64,000 nt of DNA from positions 124,001 to 188,000 of the forward strand of contig NW_005179026.1 of the NCBI RefSeq assembly GCF_000350225.1. The letters are read 5' to 3'. The notes under the pieces were generated by a model. The model searched no databases. It was not told where the DNA came from and saw only the letters and a list, made by a program, of their open reading frames with translations. How positions within the stretch are numbered: the first letter of the stretch is position 1; each line of letters opens with the position of its first letter. A program made the position numbers and the translations under genes. This document shows, piece after piece, positions 42,891 through 55,377 of this stretch. Origin of the DNA: Chondrus crispus. Its lineage: Eukaryota; Rhodophyta; Florideophyceae; Gigartinales; Gigartinaceae.

Positions 42891-44712
42891 TGTAGTGCAA
42901 TACGCACCTGAAAAGGGGGGTGAAAAGAAAGGAAAATATTTGGATATGAAAAGTAGTCCGAGTTGGGGGACACACTTGTGAATAATTGCACAGTTTTAAT
43001 TTTTAATTATTTTATTTTATTTAGTTAATTAGTTGGCATAAATTTTGCTGACACTAGATTAGATCCAGGATCTAGCGCCGAGAGCCACTGTAGTGGCTCC
43101 GGCGGGGCGAGATTTACCTTAGCCCTCTGACCATCAAGTCAGTAAAGGTAACCCGACTTGCCGGAGTTGAATGTCGCCTTGGTCGAAGTCCGTCTCTACC
43201 AAGACGCTCCCTTTTACCTAAGCCTACGGCATTGTAGTATAACCCCCCCTGGGGCTTTTAAGATTAGATCAACAACGGATCCAATACTGTAGAGCCTCGG
43301 GCTCTACAGTACTACCGCGCGTGGCCACGTGTACCCCTCGGGTACAGGCCGCACGCGCATACACGTGTACTGTCAGCCACGATGGCTCACAGTATTACAG
43401 TACGGTCCGATCGGTACTACAGTAGACCACTACAGTGCTCCGGTACTGTAGTGTTATAGATTGTTTTGTATATTAAATATGGAGCGGACCGGCGGCGGTG
43501 GAGGAGGACAAGCACGGACTTGTCACCCACCGACCGTCAAGGTCCGACTTCCCGCTTATTTCTAAGGTCACGCTCGCTAATTACCTTAGAAGCGGCACCG
43601 AGCGCGGGTTGAGGATGCGCGCGGTACGCCCACGAGCCGGCTCCGCCTCCGCCCGTCGGCACTGGATCGTTACCCAGTACCGCGCCGGGGCGTCGAGGCG
43701 TCGAACCGCTCGCGCGTACCGGCGTCCTCCCCGTTCCCGCTCTACCACGCTACCCGGGCTCGCTGCCCGGTGCCGTTAGCTGGTGTCCCGCTTCACCCCC
43801 GTCTTCCCGATCGACAAGGGTCTCAGTCGAACTGCGCATACACCCCTATCGCTGGGGGTGTTTATGCTACAGGCATCCTTCAGCGCTCGGGGGTCCCCTT
43901 CCTTTTCCCTTTATTTCCCAATCGAACCCGAGTTGCCAGAGTTGAATATCGCCTTGGTCGAAGTCTGTTTTTCCCAAGACGCTCCCTTTTACCACAGATT
44001 ACGCTATCCTTTGCGCTCGGGGGTTCCCTTTCCTTTTCCTTTATTTCACGTATCCTTTTCTATTTCTATCTCTATTTCTATTCCTTTATCTTGTGTTGGT
44101 GCCATCGGCTTTGGTTGCGACCGGACCGGTGTAGGTGTCTTTGCCATCGGGCAACAGGTGGGTGTAGCGCTGCTACTTGTTTACGACCACCGACGGAGGC
44201 TCTTGCAACGACGTTTCCCTCGAAGGCCCTGTTGTGTATACAGGACAGTGTTGGTTCCATCGGATACAGGTTGCGACCGTTCCGGTGTCGGTACTTTGCC
44301 ATCGGGCAGTACGGAGGTGTAGCGCTGCTACGTGTTTGCTAATTCCCGTCGGGCTGCGTTGCGACGCCCCCGTCGAAGACCTTATCGAGGGTATAAGATG
44401 TAACAGGCGCTCCGCGAGCATTGGATTTACGACCCATCGGGCCCGGCTTCCTAATTACCGCCCCGAACTCGCCAAGAAACTGCCTGTACAAGACTCTACC
44501 ACCATTCGTCCCGGGGCGGGCCTCTTCCTTTTGCCCCCCCCCTGTCAGGGACTTGAGCTACTGTGGGCCGCAAACCCACTTAAAGGGAAAGGGAGAATCG
44601 GACACTCCGTAGGACTGTGCCGTCGGCAACTCTTGTTGGTTGTTGTTTGTTGGTTGTGTTGTCGCTGGACCGTTGGACCCTGGTTCCGGCCTGACAGGCA
44701 CATTGCACTACA
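42891..44712 (+). repeat. 5' LTR of element C, family L2, interrupted
   Basis: TGTAGTGCAATACGCACCTG to ATTGCACTACA. The part 42891-43232 and the part from 43877 are separated by a solo L1 LTR. After the insert a stretch (ACCCGAGTTGCCAGAGTTGA to AAGACGCTCCC, about 43926-43990) repeats what stands at 43149-43212, so part of this LTR is duplicated. Confidence 0.8.
43233..43871 (+). repeat. Solo LTR, family L1, inside the LTR of element C
   Basis: TGTAGTATAACC to TTTATGCTACA, flanked by perfect 5-base duplications GGCAT (43228-43232 and 43872-43876). Closest relative is 6080-6761. Confidence 0.85.
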
Positions 44713-44716
44713 TAAG

Positions 44717-44734
44717 TGGTCTCCCGACCTAGAA
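44717..44734 (+). promoter_or_regulatory. Primer-binding site of element C
   Basis: TGGTCTCCCGACCTAGAA four bases after the LTR, as in A and D. Confidence 0.7.
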
Positions 44735-44804
44735 TCTGGAACTGAACACAGAAGTCGGAAATAGGTAAATTAGTTCCATAGGTCTAGTTTATTAAGAGCG
44801 GACT

Positions 44805-46886
44805 ATGGCATCAAGCCAACCCAAGGACGTCAGTCCTGGGGTCAGAAGGGCTGGATCAGCTCAAGAGTGGAGGATTCCGCGAGAACCTCGTACACGAAGC
44901 CAAGGAAATTCGGCTACTGATCCAGTTTTAGAAGCGTCCCCTTCGGGGACGGCCGTTGAGAAAAATGGCCTGGAAGAGAAGTTCGAGAAGTTGAGCCAGG
45001 AGATTCGTCAGGAGACGAAGAGCAAGTTCGACGAACGTCTGGGCACTTTTCAGAAGCAACAGGAGTTGCTAAAATCCGAGTTCCACGCTGCGCTTGAAGA
45101 GCTGACAGCCCGTGTGGTTCTCGTTGAGCTCAACGGGATCGCTCTCCGATGGAGAAGAAATGGACGGTCCAACGAAGAAGGACAAGTCAGTCCGGACCCG
45201 GGATTCCAAGTGGAAGAACCCCAAGTCGGCCAAAGGCCGAAAGAAGAAGAAAAGTCATTGTAGTGACGACCGCAAAAATTGCGACTCAAATTCGGAGTCG
45301 AATGTTCAGAAGAAAATGGTGACGACGGCTCGTCGAACCATTCAAGAAATTCCCACCGAAGATCGACAGACGGAAATGGAATTTCGTCAAATAAAAAGAG
45401 CTCTAAAAGAGGCGGAGTCACTTCGTCCGCCTCGCGGAGAGATCAAGAAGCGGAGCCAGAAGACATCGCGACGCGGCGCGGACCGCGATGCGAGGAGTTG
45501 GAGGAATTAAATCCGACCAACCACCTCTTCAAGAAGTTGCTTTCGTACAGGACGTACCGCCTGCGGAACCCGCAGACACGTTTGTCCGACAAGCGGCGGA
45601 CCGCCGTGCGAAAGATCAGAAGAGACATACCACCTAAGGTGAAGAGAGACAATACGTTCACAGGAGACGATGGCGTATTGGTTCTAGATTTTTTAGCTAA
45701 GATAGTCCAAGAATTCGACACCCAGGAGATGAACGAAGGCCAAGCGATCGGCTTGCTACCGGAGTTCCTCAGCGGAATCGCCTTGAGACAGTACACTTCG
45801 GTGTCACAAACGGCGGGGTCCCACCATGGGAAAATATCCGTCTGGCCGGAGGCCGTACAGTGGCTATTGCGAAGCTTCGCCACCGACGAGGCAATCCGCC
45901 AAGCCGTACTCGCTTTACGGGAAGTACAGCAGCTACCGTCTGAAGACGAGATGGAATTTTATATCCGTCTGACGGACGCGAGCAATCGATGTGGAAACGT
46001 ATATTCGATGGAAGAACAGATGACAATGTTTATTGAAGGACTCGATTTGAGTATCAAGCCGATGGTATCTCAATACCGACAAGACAATCAGGACGTTTCG
46101 TTTTTGAGACTAGTTAATTACGCGAAGGCGCATGGCTCGGCGAGCCGCGCCAAGGAGAGGAAGACTAGGAGAGTCACCATCCAAGCGCCAGCGACGCTTA
46201 GGATGGGGGGGAAGCAGAAGCCTCCGCACCCCACGCGAAAAACCCGCGGCGCGGTCCACTTGGCCGATTCACTTTCTGCGTCTAGAGGACCTAGTACTGT
46301 TGATCAGGAAGAAAATGGATACGCAGGAGCGCTGGTTGCCGAGGGCGATTTTTATGAACCCTCCGAGGGGTATGGAGACGAGGATCACGGGGCTAGTGGG
46401 ATGTCCACGCTACGGACGCCCACGTATACGACGAGTTCGTATATTGAGGCCGCGGAACCCGTATTGGCGTTTCGAGGGCGCGGACACACGCCCGCGCCAA
46501 GAATACCGATGGAAGACAAGGGTACGGCCTTCAGAAGACCGGGCTGGATGGGCCGGCCGACGGCCCGAGGACCGCCAAGGTCGCCGTACCCTCAGAAGAA
46601 GCATGGCCTCGTATGCCACCATTGCTACGAGAAGGGCCACGGAGCGCCTACGTGTTTGCTCTCGTTCCGAGAGATGCACCGAGTTCTGAAGAACTACGAG
46701 ATGCTCTTCCCGATGGAGAGGTTGGGAATTCCGTCGACAAGTTACCTGAAGGTAAAACAATGGTTCGAATCGCAGGCGGCGAGCACACAGAGTGCCTCTG
46801 CCGAAGGTTCGAACCGGACATCAGGAAGGCCGGTCGCGGGGCCGTCGTCGGACTGGAGAAGAAATCCGCAGCGACAAGAAAACTAA
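44805..46886 (+). pseudogene. Element C gag, with internal deletion and frameshifts
   Basis: ATG 44805 (MASSQPKDVSPGVRRAGSAQ). Compared with D, about 170 bases are missing near 45130, followed by a frame change. A second shift near 45290 leads to a frame open to TAA 46884-46886. The capsid region and an intact CCHC knuckle (C-H-H-C-Y-E-K-G-H-G-A-P-T-C, about 46615-46656) are present, making this the best knuckle among the L2 copies. Ends QRQEN, then stop, as in A. Confidence 0.8.
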
Positions 46887-47275
46887 GGGGGGGAATCTCA
46901 AAAAATTCGAAAGGAGAGACATGTGTCCAGCGAACCGTGTCCGGGACCCAGTTCCGTTCCCCGCTTTTAGCGAAGGAGGCAGTCGACGACGAGGAGACAG
47001 TTGGAATCATCGATAACTCGAAGGGACCCATTGGGGTCAAGAAGATTCTGCGAAGAGGCAAGGACGATCCGTTGGAGCAAGTCCGACGCCCCTGGTACAG
47101 GGTCAAGCGCGGGGAATGTCCCGAGAAGATTTTAGTCCTTGCGAGAAAAAACTACAAAGTCTTCGCGGACATTGGACCGACTGTCAGATTGATGAGCCGT
47201 GTACTGTCCGTGTTGGACACCGCCGCGGGACCTAATCTCATCCGGAGAGCCGAGCTTCCCGCAGGAATGGAAACT
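46887..47275 (+). pseudogene. Element C pol, first part (protease) up to the insertion
   Basis: In the -1 frame relative to gag, overlapping its end. ECPEKILVLARKNYKVFADI is followed by SVLDTAAGPNLIRRAELPAG. The catalytic triplet reads DTA instead of DTG. Interrupted at 47276 by element D; continues at 61686. Confidence 0.8.
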
Positions 47276-48327
47276 TGTAGTGCAATGCGCCTGTCGGGCA
47301 GAGACCGCGGTCCGATGGTCCAGCAAAAACAACAACAACAACAAAAAGAAGAACTGCTGATGGCACAGCGCTACGGAGTGTCCGACTCTCCCTTCTCCGT
47401 TTAAACGAGCTTGCAACTCGTAGCAGCTCGGATCCCTGATGGGGGGCGGGGCACAGAGAAATAGCCCGGCCCGGGATCGGTGTGGTAGAGACTTGCGAAG
47501 GGAACTGCTCGACGAGTGTGGGGGGGGCCGCGTACGTAGATACCCCGATTCCACTGGGTTGTAAGGCCAATGCTCGTTGAGCTTCTTCGACACCTTGTAA
47601 CGCGACAAGGCCTTCGACGGGGGCGTCGCAACGCAGCCCGACGGGATGAAATGAAAGTAGCATCGCTACGTCAACTGTGCCGCCCAATGGCTGGAAACAC
47701 CTACACCGGTTCGGTCGCAACCGACACCGATGGTACCAACACTGGCTCCTAATACGACGGAGCCCTTCGACGGAGACGTCTTTGCAACGGTCTCCGTCGT
47801 AAAATGGGTCACAGTAGCAGCGCTACGTCAACTGTGTCGCCCGATGGCTCGAAACACCTACACCGGTTCGGTCGCAACCGAGGCCGATGGCACCAACACA
47901 AGATAAGGGAAAATAGGTAGAATTAGAGATAGAAAAGGATAGGGAAATAAAAGAAAGAGAAAAGGGAACCCCGAGCGATAGAGGATGCCGTAGGCTTAGG
48001 TAAAAGGGAGCGTCTTGGTAGAGACGGACTTTGACCAAGGCGACATTCAACTCTGGCAACTCGGGTTACCTTTAGTGACTTGGTCGTCAGAGGGCTAAGG
48101 TATATATCGCCCCGCTGGATCCAGTACAGTAGCTCGCGGGGCTAGATCCTAGATCTAATCTAGTGTCAGCTAAATTAATGCCAACTAATTAACTAAATGA
48201 AATAAAATAATTAAAAATTAAAACTGTGCAATTATTCACACGTGTGTCCCCCAAACCCGGACTACTTTTCATATCCAAATGTTTTCCTTTCTTTTCACCC
48301 CCCTTTCCAGGTGCGTATTGCACTACA
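47276..48327 (-). repeat. 3' LTR of element D, family L2
   Basis: Minus strand TGTAGTGCAATACGCACCTG to GCATTGCACTACA. A TATA-like GATATATACC lies near 48103-48112. Contains the duplicated GGTTGCGACCG unit. The inner edge (48327) is 111 bases from the aORF start. Confidence 0.85.
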
Positions 48328-48437
48328 TATCCTCTTTCTGAGCGCTCTCGCGCAGCGGCTTCACTCCTTTGCTTCCCAACTTCTTCCTTTTTCTTCCGAC
48401 CATCGGTCGCCGCTCGCGTGAGAGTAAGACGATCTCC

Positions 48438-50102
48438 ATGTTTCCTTCATCGGATCTCACTGTCGGACATACCGCCCGCGGTCGCCGCGGTGTGGGCTTC
48501 TCACACACGCCTTCCATTCCTAGCGACCTTCCTTCCATAGACCGACTTCCCCCGAACACCAACGTTCCTGAACCGGTCTTTCATCCCGATCTCCATCCTT
48601 CATCAGCCCCTTGTCGATACCCCTCACTAGCCGAGCTCCAAGGTAAATCCATGCGCGACTATCCCTTACTGTACGCGGCCACTCCTTGGTTTTCCGCCAT
48701 CGACGTGCGCGACGTCACTAGCATCGGGCGCGACTTTGCCGACGGTGCGGGGATGCTGCCGGGTCACCTTCCCCTTCAAGCCATTTCCTCCTACGATTGG
48801 CGTGCCCGTGTCGCCATTCCCCCTTCTATCCTGCGTCGCTCCTCCCCTCGTGGCCGCCAGGGCCTATCCCTGCGGTTCATGGAAGCCGTTCTCGACCGTC
48901 TCGACCTATCCCTATCCGATGCCCTCATCCCTCCGTCCTTCGGATGTGACACGTGGAAGTTTCGCACGGAGGGGGAGCGTGATTACCTTGACAACCTCCT
49001 CAGCTGGACACGGGGTGACCCCGTGCTCGAGGCGGACAGCCTGTGGCATAACCAACTGACGGTGACTAACGATGCCCTGTCATACACGCGCGCAATCCTC
49101 CCCCTCAATTTCCGATATTCGAAACGCGGGAACATCCCCTTCTTCCAGCATACGGTCCGATTGGAGCGTAAGATGAGATCGGACACGGGATATTTCCTAG
49201 CTTACCAAATGGTTGAGGCGGGGTAAATTGCTCGGTCTCACTACCCCAACCGGTACCAGCAACTCCCCTCATGGTGGGGACAATTTGAGGTCTGCCAAGG
49301 GTTTTGAGCAGAGCTCGGTCGCATCCTTACCTACTTTGGAAGCCATCTCACTGATCCTCGTCACGGGTTGTGGGTTGTCTTTTTGACGGAGTGGTGCGTG
49401 AAGGTAGCCGCCACTTTGCTCTGGGAGGCGTACGATTGTTGGCGGCTTTGGTATCTTCCTCCGAAGCTCGTCGAGCTCATGTGCCTTTTGGACTATACTG
49501 TGCCCTTGGGCGGAGCAGACACCGACTTCGAACTGCACTCCTTACTCGAAAAGATCAATCAGGTCGACTGGGATGTTGTTCCCCCTATCAACTCATCCCG
49601 ATCCTTCGCGAGGCGACGCCCGTCCTTTTCTACTGCACGAAGTCACAGCGCGGCGGGTGACTTTGTCTGGTTCAACCCTTGGACATCCGCCTTGTGCTCT
49701 CCCTCCGAAGCGCGCCTCAGTCGCCAATTCGGCAACCAAGTTCCAACCCCTGACGTAGCTCCCATACGAGCCATAGATCCCCGCGCAGACGACGTTTGCC
49801 CCCGACCGTCTGCTCCAGATTCCCCTCTCCCTGCAGCCCCTGCTGCTGCTCCTCCTGCTGTCGATATCCCCTCGGCAGGGCATACCGAAACTCTGTCGGT
49901 TAGGGAAGCGTTGTCTTCCCCACCGTCCCCATCAATTCCCAAAAAGAGCGACGGAGCCATTGACATCTACTGCACATTGCTCCGCGCTCATGGCATCGAA
50001 GGTGAAGCTCTCCAAGGGGCTTCCCTCGATGATCTGCGAGTCCTTGCTCGACTCGTTACCTCACTCCCGAAGGAAAAATCCTTGGGTGTGCCGCCCCAAT
50101 GA
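48438..50102 (+). pseudogene. Antisense ORF (aORF) of element D, two in-frame stops
   Basis: Reads opposite to gag-pol of D. ATG 48438 (MFPSSDLTVGHTARG); frame open upstream to the LTR as well. 554 codons with stops TAA 49224-49226 (Glu in A) and TGA 49305-49307 (Trp in A); no frameshift. Near-identical to the A copy along its length. Predicted parts: N-terminal about 80 residues Pro/Ser-rich; a core (about residues 85-390) rich in aromatic residues with WWGQFEVCQGF and VVFLTEWCVKVAATLLWEAY; and a Pro/Ala/Ser-rich tail ending in a short leucine-rich helix (LDDLRVLARLVTSL). No transmembrane or signal segment seen. Function unknown; candidates would be regulation of the element or a particle accessory. 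Confidence 0.75.
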
Positions 50103-53100
50103 CCTGCCGCTTAGAGCGACTTCCCCGTGCTCCGTTCTCGGATTATTACCCGTTTGGGGTGACGTCTGGTTATTGACGTCATCCTGTAGCTTTTGGATAA
50201 TAAAATGAATCACCTGCGTATCCCCCGTTACCTTCACTTTCCTCCTCTTTTTCTCTCTTTTTTTCTTTGTATACGCCCCGTCGCCGCGGTCGCATCTTCG
50301 TCTTTCCACTGTCCTTCTGTTTTCCTCGTTACTGTATTCCTTCTCTTATCCTTTTTCCGTGCACCTCTGCTACTGCAGCTGCACATCCCCTATTACCTTC
50401 TCTTTTCCTTGTCCAACCCTCCTTCTGCCATCGTGTTGCACATCTCCTTTTTCCACCTCCTTGCTTTCACTTTCCCACCTCCCCGAGTCTGTCCTCGTCT
50501 CGTACTGTGTTCTTCCCTTGGGGACTAATTTATCTCTCCGGATCACCTCATCGACCGGCTAAGGTACACGTTGTACTTTTCAGGCTAAAAAATTTAAATT
50601 GTTGCAGCGGCGTGGATGATCGGTCAGACCGTGACACTCGAGAATGTGAGCAGAGGTCCTCATTTTGCTCCCATTGTGCGTCTCCATTTAGCTCTGTCGC
50701 CGACAGCTGCGCGATCGACTGTAATTCTCTTTTCTTTCAATTCTTCAGGCTCCTCGAGGCGATTCTCGCTATTGCAGCGCGGTGACGGTCGCCATCGTCG
50801 AGGTTGCCATTCGTGTCGAGTCAATACGAAATCACGTTCGTCATTTTGCCGGTGATTTCGTTTTCGAGATTTCTCGGTGGGGTCGCGGGCGAAGGTGTCT
50901 TTGAGGCGTTCGCGCTAGCATTTGCAGATCTAGCTCATGAGCGAGTTGACTTTCGTTCTTCGCTTGTTGTCATGGATGAAATTTTGCAATCTTTGGACGA
51001 GGATGGTCGTCAGAGAATATCCAAAATTCTCCCAGCCCTTCCGCCACTTTCCTTCTCTTTCACGATTTGCATCCCCGAATTCCTCCTGTTCATCTCGCAG
51101 CTGCGTCTCTAGCTGCGACGTAACCCTCCATCAAAGACGAATCGTCTTCCCAAAGCAACACGGCTCTGGCCACCTCCCCTGGGTTCACATCTCTACCCTT
51201 CAAAATAAAAAGTCGGAAGGTGCGTTGAAACATGTGTCTCCTCGGGACGCGTCTGTCTTTGGCGAGGACAGCTGTCCTCTGTACGACGTGTCACTGACTG
51301 AGCTGTTTGCGTGTGACCAGGGGGACTTTTTCGTACATGGGGTGACATCGTCCGTCCGGACACTTGATGATAAACCCATCATTCCTATCGCTGCTTGAAG
51401 GGCTTACGGCGAATGTCGACGTAGTTGACCCCGCGGGTGTGATACCGTGATCTGGGTGTACCCCGTACCGTTGGTACAAGTACGAAGCCGTCCCTCTTTT
51501 CCCTGCATTGCATAGCTGGGGATAACCGTCAGTGGGCACCATTCTGTTCAGTAGCAAGTGGCCCGTCTCGCGTGTTGCCATCCTGGCCAAGGGTTATGTT
51601 CGGACGGACCCACGACGTGGGTGAGTGTAAAATCAACGATTTCCCCAGCATTTATGCTTCGATGATACCAGCATTAGCCAGAAAGCGGCGAAGAGCGAGG
51701 TGACATTGTCAGTTCATAATGGCCCTCGTCGCGAAAGCCAGAACATCGATCTTCCTTCCCTGTCGCCTTTTCCTTGAAGTATCGTCTCTGACAGACGGCA
51801 GCTTGTGACATTAAAAGAAAGTCTCAAAAAGAAAGGATCTCCCTTCGTACGTAAACATCCCCACACCTGTGCGTCGTCATCCTTCCTTTGCTTCCTTCTC
51901 TTTTCGTAGCACGTCCTCGTTGTTTCTCTTTCCTTCTGGTTCCGATCCCCTTTGGCAGACAGCACGAGTTCTACTCGATGTCCACGACTGACCAGACGAC
52001 GTACCACGTCTGGATTGCCGTCGTGCGACAATTTGTGGTCGATCCCCCATTTGCGCGTGGGGGTCTTCTCCCTCCTGATCCTTATGAACTTGCTAATCGA
52101 CCTCCGCTGTGCGGGGTCGTCTCCTCGACTTCACACAAAAAATAAAACAGTACACCGAAAACAAAAAACAGACACAACAGAAAAAAGAAGACAAAGAGAG
52201 TATGGAAGAACGGAAAAGTAGTTATAGCAGTCAGCTTGTAAGTATGTCGTTCGTAGTATAATGACGTGTGGGAGCATCGATGTGGCTCGATACTGCGTAA
52301 TCCGCAGGATTGATTCCTCCTCTTTTCATGGTATTGATAATAGAAAATGGACGACGTCGATCGAATGAGTGATCAGGCCAGCAGAATATGAGTCACACTC
52401 ATAGAGGGGCGCGGGATCGTCTATTTTCTTCACGCTGCGAGCTTCTTGTTCTCGTTAGGCCGGGGAAGAGAATCCCTCGATGTGCGCTTGACGAAATGTG
52501 CTGCCGGACGGCCTCGGATACTCATGCCTTTGGCTATAGCAAGCGACACCCCGTTCTCGTATGACCGACAAGTTCCGTACCTCCCCTTAATTTTGATTAA
52601 AATTTCGAAGGCTGACCAGTGTTCGATTTTCGAATTTCTCCGCCCGTCCAGCAGCTCCCTACCGGCATCCCCATCTTTTTGATTAAATCATGCCCCACGA
52701 GGGCGTGTCACTGATCCAAGCGTCCCTTCACGTGTGCGCGGCGGCAACGCGTGATCGCATCCAAGGAGGTGTATTACCTCAGCCTGAGACTACAGTAAAT
52801 TTTCCATTTCATGGCATGGCAGCGCACGCTGCTTCATTCATGTGAGGGGGTCCGAGGCAGAATCGCCTAACTCATTCCAGTTTCATTCTCTCATTTCCTG
52901 TGATCTCGATGCCGGCGACTATCGCTACTCTCTCTCTCCGCGGTGCGCTTCACATCGTCCACGTCCTCTTGATTCGTCTCGTTCACGTGCGCGTGCCCGC
53001 GCATTTCAACTGCCTCTTTTCCACACCTGCTCGTTCTTCCTGCGCGGGACAGCATTCCGACCGACTCGGCGATATCCCTTTTGGCTCCCCCCCGAACTAC

Positions 53101-53746
53101 GGGAGGTTGTCTTGTCGACAGGAATTTATCCTTTCTCGCTTCCGTGCGCGTCCTTCTGCGCGATACAAAACAAAAAAAAATTGACGACAAAAGAATCAGA
53201 CAAACGCTAGGCGTGGTATCGCGCGATCGATCGCTGTACGTCAACGACGTTCCCATCAGGGCTTCTATTCGACTCATTCTGGGCGTGGGCGACACCGGTG
53301 GTGTGCTGCCGGCCGTCCCAGTCTCTCGAACTCGACTTCACGCCTTTCTTAACGCCCTATGCCTCTCAATCGTCAGTGCCGTTCCCGGATCATTGTTAAA
53401 ATTCACACAACCCTTCTGTGTTCCGCGTTTTTCCTCGCGACACTTGTCTCTCTGAACTTCCTTCACGTGATCCGTCCTCTCCTTCCTCGACTCGAGATAC
53501 AGCGTGTAGCCTTAATCACGATCGGCGGTTCGCAGTCCCTTGTCGCCCTTGGGCGCCTGTCGTGTTCTTCTGACATTACACCCGATCGTTCCGGAATGAC
53601 CGACCTAGGTGCGTCTCGGGAAGGGAAAACAAATATAAAAAAAACCAAAAAAAACGAAACAGAATAGTTAAGAAGGTAAAAACATAGGAAATTGGTTGCG
53701 GCTCGCGTCTTCTTTTCGCTTTCCATCATCACATTGCATATGGAGC
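50103..53746 (-). other. 3' region of element D without sense gene
   Basis: Between pol stop and aORF. No sense ORF with any motif. C/T-rich on the plus strand (50220-50530). The block at about 52480-52820 matches the duplicated block of element A. Shorter than the equivalent in A because A carries a duplication and other added sequence. Confidence 0.55.
50199..50204 (+). terminator. Polyadenylation signal after the element D aORF
   Basis: AATAAA 97 bases after the stop, in the context GGATAATAAAATGAATCA shared with element A. Confidence 0.5.
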
Positions 53747-55377
53747 TCATCCTGGTCTCGCCCGTGCGACTTGCGGCGGGAGGGGCAGTTTCTTCCTCCG
53801 GCAATACGTGACGGCCGCACTGCGGGGTAATTGCTCAATGGGCTCCCACGTCGCGTCCTCGGGCGTATAGCCATACCATTCCACCTTAAGAATCAAATTA
53901 ACATTTTGATAATCGTGGTCGGCGACCCGATCGATTACGTATTCCGTATTTTCCGTCTCCTCTCCTTTCTCTGAACTGTGCCCTTCCCCCTCCTGAAGAT
54001 CTTCCAACTCGTCCTCTTCTCTGGACTTTCCGAAATCGCGTAGGTCCGGAGATGTCTCCGCTGTCGGCCCTTGACTAGTTAGATTATCCTGGTCCCCTGA
54101 CGTAGGCGCACGGGTGTGAGGACATTCCTCGTCCTCCATTACCTCTCCTTCTTCGTTTAGCTCCGGCGCTCCCAGGAACTGTAGCGCTTGACGTAGGCCA
54201 GTTATCGGCGCGTAGTCCATCAGGCTTGGGGCTAACTCCACCCTGTCTGGCGATACGCGTTCCTCCTGATCGCCAATGGCAATGACTACCGTATGTTGAT
54301 CCGATCTTCTGACCTGATAAGGTCCTGTAGCGACTTGTGCCATCTTGTGTTTCGGTTCGCTAGCCGTGCCCTGCTCCTTCCGGAGGAACACGTAGGACCC
54401 CGGTGGGATCTCATATTGCGGTTTGCGAAGGCGTGCGTCGAAATTTCGCTTGTACCGGGCTTGTTCCTTCCGCAAACTCCTATCGGCGCCTCGCATTAGG
54501 CTCTCCAACCACGACTGCCATTTCAGGTAGTATGCTCGTGACGAGCTGAAATTCTCCAATGTTGGTTGCGCTTGTAACGCAATTTTTCTCGGCGCCCGAG
54601 CCAACACCAGCTCGAAGAGCGCAATGTTCGTAGTTCGATGAACTTGTGTGTTGTAGGCGAACGTCACAGCGTCGCTAAATAAGTCCCAGTCCTTGGGATG
54701 CTCTCCAACGTATTTTCGCAACGCGGAAGTCAGCGTGCGGTTAAATCTCTCAACTTGGCCGTTGGCTTGCGGGTGGTACGTAGTCGTGAACACATTGCGG
54801 ATGCCGAGAATCCGACAGACGTTCTGAAAGAACCGGGCCGTGAACTGTGTTCCATTGTCGGACAGCAGCTCGACCGGCGGTCCGTACACGAATACCCAAT
54901 GGTGAACGAAGGCTTGTGCGATGTGCGCAGCTGATATCTTCTTCAACGGTACGGTTCGTACCAGTTTCGAGTATCGATCGCTGATCACGAGAATATACCG
55001 ATTTCCTCGCTTAGTTGTAATTAGCTTGCCGAGGATGTCGATGGCGACAAACTCCAGCGGCGCTTTGGGCGTGAACAGCTTCATTTCCTTCGTGTTTTTC
55101 TTAACTTCACCCCTTCCCGCACGCATGCGGCGCAATTCTTCGCGACTGCGTAGCAGTCTAGGGCCATCGTAGGCCAATAAAAATACCTTCTCAAAGTCTT
55201 GTAAAGTTTCCTGCCTCCCGGGTGGCCTGCCAATTTTGCGTAGTGGCTCAACCCTAGGACGCGGTTCCTTAACGATTGTGGTATCACCACTTGTACAAAC
55301 TCCGCCGCGGTACGGCATAGAGTTCCTTCGAGTTCCTCGGTCTCCGTGTTGAACGTTCTCACCTTTCCGGCGTCCAT
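53747..55377 (-). pseudogene. Element D pol part 3: integrase and chromodomain
   Basis: Two frames joined by a one-base loss in an A run near 55100. The first (55377-55081) has the zinc finger (LAGHPGGRKLYKT, NCAACVRE). The second is open to 53747 with the core VAIDILGKL, LLSDNGTQF, GQVERFNR and an intact chromodomain (YVIDRVADHDYQNVNLILKV then EWYGYTPEDATWEPIEQLP) ending at a normal stop. D, D and E are present. Confidence 0.85.

Noticed and set aside
42891-44712. 3' LTR of element B
   Set aside because: It is an L2 LTR followed by its own PBS and gag, while element B has an L1 LTR; no polypurine tract precedes it.
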